From the NCBI RefSeq assembly GCF_014851395.1, contig NW_024040485.1, positions 11,427,399 to 11,491,398 on the forward strand: a DNA stretch of 64,000 bases, written 5' to 3'. Numbering within the stretch: position 1 is the stretch's first letter; every line of letters begins with the position of its first letter. Positions 61,105 to 64,000 of the stretch are shown one piece after another. The DNA is from Micropterus salmoides. Lineage: Eukaryota; Chordata; Actinopteri; Centrarchiformes; Centrarchidae. Position numbers and translations under genes: made by a program. Under the pieces are notes generated by a model. It did not search any database. It saw only the letters and a program-made list of their open reading frames with translations, and was not told the DNA's origin.

Positions 61105-62829
61105 TCACAGATATCCAGAACGTATGGGTCCTATTATATAGGTTTGTCAGTGGATCTTGATGGGTCATTTTGGTGAGTATCAGTGAATGCCATAAAATGC
61201 ATTACAGTCAATTGCAGTTTTGAAGGAGGACAGAGAAAACACTTGGGCCTACTGATTATTTATTTATTACATTACAGTAGGAAGACAGGTAGACTGAAAA
61301 GCGTAATTGATTTATTTGTTTGGATATGATGTTTTGTACATTTTATTTCATCCTGGTTAGGTAAAAATTATTTAAACAATATTCATTGTTGTTGCTAATT
61401 GACTACAGCCATTAATCTTCATCTGACTCATCAAATATTCACCCAACACACTCATTCCACTCATTTTCACGATGTTGTTTTTTCTTGTCTGGCTACATTT
61501 TTTATAAACTTTTCATCTGTTTATTTACTATGCAAAATGGCAACCAGATGGATTAAAAATGTCTAATATCAAGTGATTATTGTGATATTATAATTCAACT
61601 TAACTGTGTGTGCTTTAAGGTGGATGGATGGTTCTCCAGTGGGGATCCAAAGATGGGATGAAAATCAACCAAATTCTAATAGCTTTGATGAGAACTGTGT
61701 TACTATGACTTATTATATGGGTGAGTAATCTAAGAAAATTAAAAAAGTATTAAGCCTAGATAAGATGCTCTGGATAAGATTAAGATGCTGCTCTAACTAA
61801 ATCAATTTAAAATGCAGCTGGTGAAATGTTACTCATTGGATCTCTGCTATACTTTCAGGCTTCTGGCGTACTTGTAATTGTGGCCAAGAGCACCAGTCCA
61901 TTTGTAAACGACGAAGCTCACCGCTTGCCAACACCACTGCCGCCCCAACAGTTCCACCTAAAGGTGGCTGCCCACTCAAGTGGTCCCAATTTGACTCAAA
62001 GGTGAGAAATAATTGTTAACCTTCATACCTTAAAGAGCTTCAGTTGAGCTTCCCTACCACCTGAGCTTTTAGTCATTCTTTGTCATGTGCGGACGGTCTG
62101 AGCTATGTTATTTTTTCAGTGGCTCTCAGAACCTTTGGGACTGAATGGATTTGTCCCAGTGTGTTTTTAAAAACAGCTAACTGAGTGGTGAACGAATCAG
62201 CTTCCAGAATTACAGTGTGGCCACACCACTTGTCCTGTTTTTACATTTCACACGCACAAATTTACACAGGTGTTGCATGTATTGGTGTTTTATGGTAAAA
62301 AGAATGCTCACTGTTTGATTAGGAAAGCCTACATGCATAAATGGCATGATGGTAAAATATTTTATTAAAAAGATTTATCATAGTATAACACTTTAAAGTG
62401 AAAAATGCAAATGAAAACAAATAACAAACTAAGAAAAGGTTATATTCTAAGATGTAAAATACAGTCTACTGTAACATAAAAAGTTCTTTAAAAGAGAATA
62501 TGAGACTGATCTAGACTGATCTATCTAAGTTCTCTTTAACAAAATATATGTGACAAGGATTTAGGGCTACAAGAAAGAGTTAATTAGAGAAAGTTTTAGA
62601 GAAATAAACAGACATTTTTTAAGATCAGATGGCATGAAAGCCTAATGAAAGAAAACTAGTGTTTGGTTGTAGAGTGAAAAATCACTATTTAATTTCTCAT
62701 CTGTAGTGTTACAGTATTATTAGTAACCAGATGGCCACCTGGGAAGAAGCAAGGAGCCAGTGCATTACCATGGGAGGCAACTTAGTCTCGATTCTCACAA
62801 GGCGTGTGCAAGGTTTGTTCTACTGTTTC

Positions 62830-62902
<73 letters not shown>

Positions 62903-63913
62903 TTTTTTACAATGATCACAATCATACACAATTTTGTAAAATAGAGAAAATGAACTCAACTCATGCTCAACCTTGGAAACAACAGCAAAAATATGGGATT
63001 TTGGGGGGAAAATGAATAAGAAATCTCAGGGGGAAACCTAGAAAGCTGGCCTTTTGTCAAGATGTTATGTCAAACTAATTTAGATTTCATTTACTAATAA
63101 TCCTGTAAAATTATTTAATTTTCAACTACGTTTTCAGCATTTTTGATCACCAAAATGGCTGAATCAACAACTGCAGACCTTTGGATCGGCTTAAATAGTT
63201 TAAAACAAGATGGATTTTATTGGACTGATGGGAAAGCTAGGCGATACACCAACTGGGGCTATTCTGTAAGTACACACACACACACAAAATTTAATTTATG
63301 ACCTCCTGTGATTTCTGTTTCTGCTGACCTCCAGTGGTTTAACTTCTCATGTTGCTGAAGTGATGTAGAGGTGTACTCCAGTAGTTGTCACTACACTGTG
63401 ACATCACTTCTGTCAACTTCTGACCACATCAATGTGGTCAGAGTTCAAAATGACTTTCAACCAGAGAGAGCAGTGAAACAGTGCTTTTAGCTTTGTGTTG
63501 GGCAACTATTTAATTGAAATAAAAATGTTTGAATTGTTATGTATGTTTATATTTTGTTATAAAAAATGTTGTTCTGCTCTTTAGAAACAGAAACGGCGTC
63601 CGGGGACCTTTTATCAAAGATGGAATGAGGTAAAATTTATATATATATATATAAATGAATCAACAACTGCAACTGCATATATACTTAGTTTGTGTCATGA
63701 ACTAGAGCATACAAATTTAAACCGGTCAACATTTGTTTTAAACTGTGATAACTGTGATATCATACAGAAAAGATTTTGAAATCCTAACCACTACAAATGC
63801 CCTTCCCCAGGAAGACTGTGTTGTGATGACCAGCAGTCCTACCCTTGGCACTGGTAAATGGTTGATGAAGTCCTGCAATGACTCTAATGGATTTGTCTGT
63901 CTTCGAAATCTTG
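46473..63913 (+). CDS. macrophage mannose receptor 1 (C-type), 5' 24 exons, continues past the window
   Basis: Twenty-four exons on the plus strand join with consistent phases to 3,181 bases (1,060 residues plus one base). Domain order: signal peptide, cysteine-rich R-type (ricin-like) domain, fibronectin type II domain, then C-type lectin domains 1 to 6. This is the diagnostic architecture of the mannose receptor family (MRC1, MRC2, PLA2R1, LY75). Sequence such as SLVGLRPEKYFWLGLS and HWNAEMPG in CTLD3 and an EPN/WND pair in CTLD4 mark MRC1. The receptor binds mannose, fucose and GlcNAc glycans through CTLD4 and sulphated sugars through the R-type domain, and cycles through clathrin-coated pits in macrophages and sinusoidal or lymphatic endothelium. 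The last complete exon here ends at 63913 at phase 1. CTLD7-8, membrane segment and tail lie beyond 64000. Fish often have mrc1a and mrc1b; which one this is cannot be told. Confidence 0.92.
47577..47747 (+). CDS. mrc1 exon 3: fibronectin type II domain
   Basis: A single 171-base exon, phase 1 on both sides. It reads CMFPFLYKDRWFGDCTTFDN then LWCAVGTKYEHEQWGYCP, with all four cysteines and the aromatic residues of FNII modules in place. The domain binds collagens in mammalian MRC1. Confidence 0.92.
48015..50719 (+). CDS. mrc1 CTLD1 (exons 4-6)
   Basis: Exons 48015-48170, 49431-49541 and 50582-50719; residues about 211-345. Motifs: TWAQAEVSCKQQGAYLVSVS, LWIGLVLDPEHGWQWS and LGYICYKDG. The calcium and sugar site is absent (NPLPNPG in place of EPN, and SWQSSSC), as in mammals, so it is structural. 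Intron 5 (49542-50581) contains a hAT-type MITE end at about 49783-50045. Confidence 0.88.
49780..50046 (+). mobile_element. hAT-type MITE family B, degenerate copy in mrc1 intron 5
   Basis: Begins agggcggcaactaaggattt and follows the wording of the copy at 23146-23454 (gatgtcctcaaatgtcttc, attattaggtccataaaa). The far end is degenerate (ttattagatgacaactaac). Confidence 0.6.
50849..53778 (+). CDS. mrc1 CTLD2 (exons 7-9)
   Basis: Exons 50849-51025, 52934-53088 and 53665-53778; residues about 346-494. Motifs: NPWIPYNGHCFHLQR, CRKEGGDLVSIRNVEDQSF, ELWIGLNDI, YGEPD and NWADRSCDEKHAFIC. EPN is changed to EPD and WND to WAD, so sugar binding is unlikely. The exon ends with a hinge of about ten residues rich in acidic residues. 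Intron 7 is 1.9 kb with no element firmly identified. Confidence 0.9.
51026..52933. other. mrc1 intron 7
   Basis: About 1.9 kb. The stretch 51650-52470, ending in taaaactacatactgcccct, has the feel of an old dispersed repeat, but I cannot assign it. Otherwise nothing. Confidence 0.35.
54047..54679 (+). CDS. mrc1 CTLD3 (exons 10-12)
   Basis: Exons 54047-54162, 54284-54432 and 54528-54727 (the last shared with CTLD4); residues about 495-633. Motifs: GWKRHGSYCYFVG, VGLRPEKYFWLGLSNQ, FTHWNAEMPG and GLWDVLPC. The near-identity of VGLRPEKYFW to mammalian MRC1 supports orthology. No EPN/WND pair, so not a canonical sugar site. Confidence 0.9.
54680..59525 (+). CDS. mrc1 CTLD4, predicted mannose-binding domain (exons 12-15)
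   Basis: End of exon 54528-54727, then 55371-55486, 59170-59242 and 59372-59525; residues about 634-763. Motifs: CEDGWTRVG, KTWFEARDYCRAIGGDLLS, RAWIGLHLPDPSTGYVWSDG, then EPNNFNNDETC and SWNDVNC. The EPN and WND motifs together form the calcium-dependent mannose/GlcNAc site, so this is the active lectin domain, as in mammals. Exon 13's acceptor (TTCAAG|TTTTTT) was set by phase. The 3.7-kb intron 13 contains the nested inverted repeat. Confidence 0.9.
55060..55295 (+). repeat. dispersed repeat family A, copy 2
   Basis: Related to 9965-10385 in the same order of shared words (gagaagctctaaaa, gttagcaagtagctggtaaa, atatttccctcaagagttgg, acagagctaaaag). In mrc1 intron 12, close upstream of exon 13. 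Confidence 0.6.
56067..58860. repeat. nested inverted repeat (foldback) in mrc1 intron 13
   Basis: Outer arms 56067-56527 and 58421-58860 are inverted copies. Both encode the same chance frame and share cagtctctaagggaaggctc and ttatacagtctatggttcca. Inner arms 56992-57210 and 57634-57899 are a second inverted pair sharing atactatgttatcgattatg. The spacer at the centre is about 57211-57633. The arms contain copies of a ccactaggggcgct word embedded in ggtcgctgccacac tandem units. Part of the right arm is a LINE fragment. Confidence 0.85.
57925..58560 (-). pseudogene. L1-like LINE fragment inside the foldback
   Basis: On the minus strand the frame reads IKAIRCVEEFSTVSGLRMNL then NKSVY, followed in shifted frames by material resembling the L1-type reverse transcriptase thumb (VTYLGV-like and INGR-like regions). 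Heavily broken. The left foldback arm carries only the first 100 or so bases of it (56420-56527). Confidence 0.55.
59526..60482. other. mrc1 intron 15
   Basis: About 1 kb, nothing recognised. Confidence 0.4.
60483..61968 (+). CDS. mrc1 linker exon and CTLD5 (exons 16-20)
   Basis: Exon 16 (60483-60521) is a 39-base linker, VTPRPPPNDTRV. CTLD5 follows in exons 60819-60982, 61111-61172, 61620-61720 and 61859-62001; residues about 777-922. Motifs: DGWLEWRGNQYFIN, ARHFCQQRHGDMVSISS, YYIGLSVDLDGSFWWMDGSP, NQPNSNSFDENC and FWRTCNCGQEHQSIC. The EPN of active lectins is QPN here and the WND is WRT, so canonical sugar coordination looks lost. A Thr/Pro linker (ANTTAAPTVPPKGG) leads to CTLD6. Confidence 0.9.
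61052..61102 (+). repeat. (TG)25 microsatellite at the exon 18 splice acceptor
   Basis: Fifty-one bases of perfect TG repeat ending eight bases before exon 18 (starts 61111); only attcacag separates them. It occupies the place of the polypyrimidine tract. Confidence 0.95.
61969..63913 (+). CDS. mrc1 CTLD6 (exons 20-24)
   Basis: End of exon 61859-62001, then 62707-62812, 63138-63265, 63585-63629 and 63811-63913; residues about 923-1060. Motifs: CPLKWSQFDSKCYSIIS, WEEARSQCITMGGNLVSI, ADLWIGLNSLKQDGFYWTDG, YTNWGYS, EDCVVMTSS and NGFVCLRNL. No EPN/WND pair. Exon 23 is only 45 bases (KQKRRPGTFYQRWNE). The exon at 63811 ends at phase 1 with donor GTGAGT, and the gene continues. Confidence 0.9.
62002..62706. 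other. mrc1 intron 20
   Basis: About 0.7 kb, nothing recognised. Confidence 0.4.
62833..62898. repeat. (AT)n microsatellite next to the exon 21 donor
   Basis: About 33 AT units starting 20 bases after the end of exon 21 (62812). Self-complementary, so it can form a long hairpin in RNA near the splice donor. Confidence 0.95.
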
Positions 63914-64000
63914 GTGAGTTCATTCATATGGAAATTGTCTGTGGCTTAAAGATGTATCATGCAATATCTTCACAGTACAGTATGTACGTCTTGCATTAGT

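Noticed and set aside
62731..63015. 94-residue frame running from the CTLD6 exon into poly-Ile/Tyr
   Set aside because: It is exon 21 read through its splice donor into the AT microsatellite.

Overview
The window is vertebrate nuclear DNA, almost certainly from a teleost fish. Genes are split into many short exons with GT-AG introns. The introns carry the usual fish repeat load: hAT-type MITEs with 8-bp target duplications, an L2-type LINE, a Tc1 transposon relic, tRNA-derived SINE heads, LINE 3' tails and microsatellites. Almost all long uninterrupted reading frames are chance or repeat-derived. The real genes were rebuilt by joining exons with matching splice sites and intron phases.

Three genes are supported. 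(1) At 822-3330, minus strand, a complete four-exon FKBP12-type peptidyl-prolyl isomerase of 107 residues. (2) At 6925-43391, minus strand, a complete 51-exon gene whose exons sum to 7,236 bases (2,411 residues, phases closing exactly). It encodes a signal peptide, three LDL-receptor class A modules, thirteen MAM domains, one transmembrane segment and a short cytoplasmic tail. The order of modules in the C-terminal half and the tail fit MAMDC4 (endotubin, apical endosomal glycoprotein), but with about seven extra MAM domains. (3) From 46473 to the window edge, plus strand, the first 24 exons (1,060 residues) of a macrophage mannose receptor, mrc1: signal peptide, cysteine-rich R-type domain, fibronectin type II domain and C-type lectin domains 1 to 6. 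CTLD7, CTLD8, the membrane segment and the tail lie beyond the window.

Layout: 1-821 is the FKBP 3' flank; 3331-6892 is an intergenic stretch with LINE tails; 6925-43391 is the MAM gene; 43392-46472 is a 3.1-kb divergent intergenic region; 46473-64000 is mrc1. The two large genes are head to head and both encode type I endocytic receptors, but their known expression (absorptive epithelium versus macrophage and endothelium) differs. A perfect PU.1-IRF composite motif lies about 1 kb upstream of mrc1.

The most notable observations are the enlarged MAM array, an FxNxxY-type internalisation motif in its tail, a pure TG repeat sitting almost on the splice acceptor of an mrc1 CTLD5 exon, loss of the sugar-binding residues in CTLD5, and a nested inverted repeat of about 2.8 kb inside the intron that splits CTLD4. 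No operon, CRISPR array, RNA gene or intact autonomous transposon was found.
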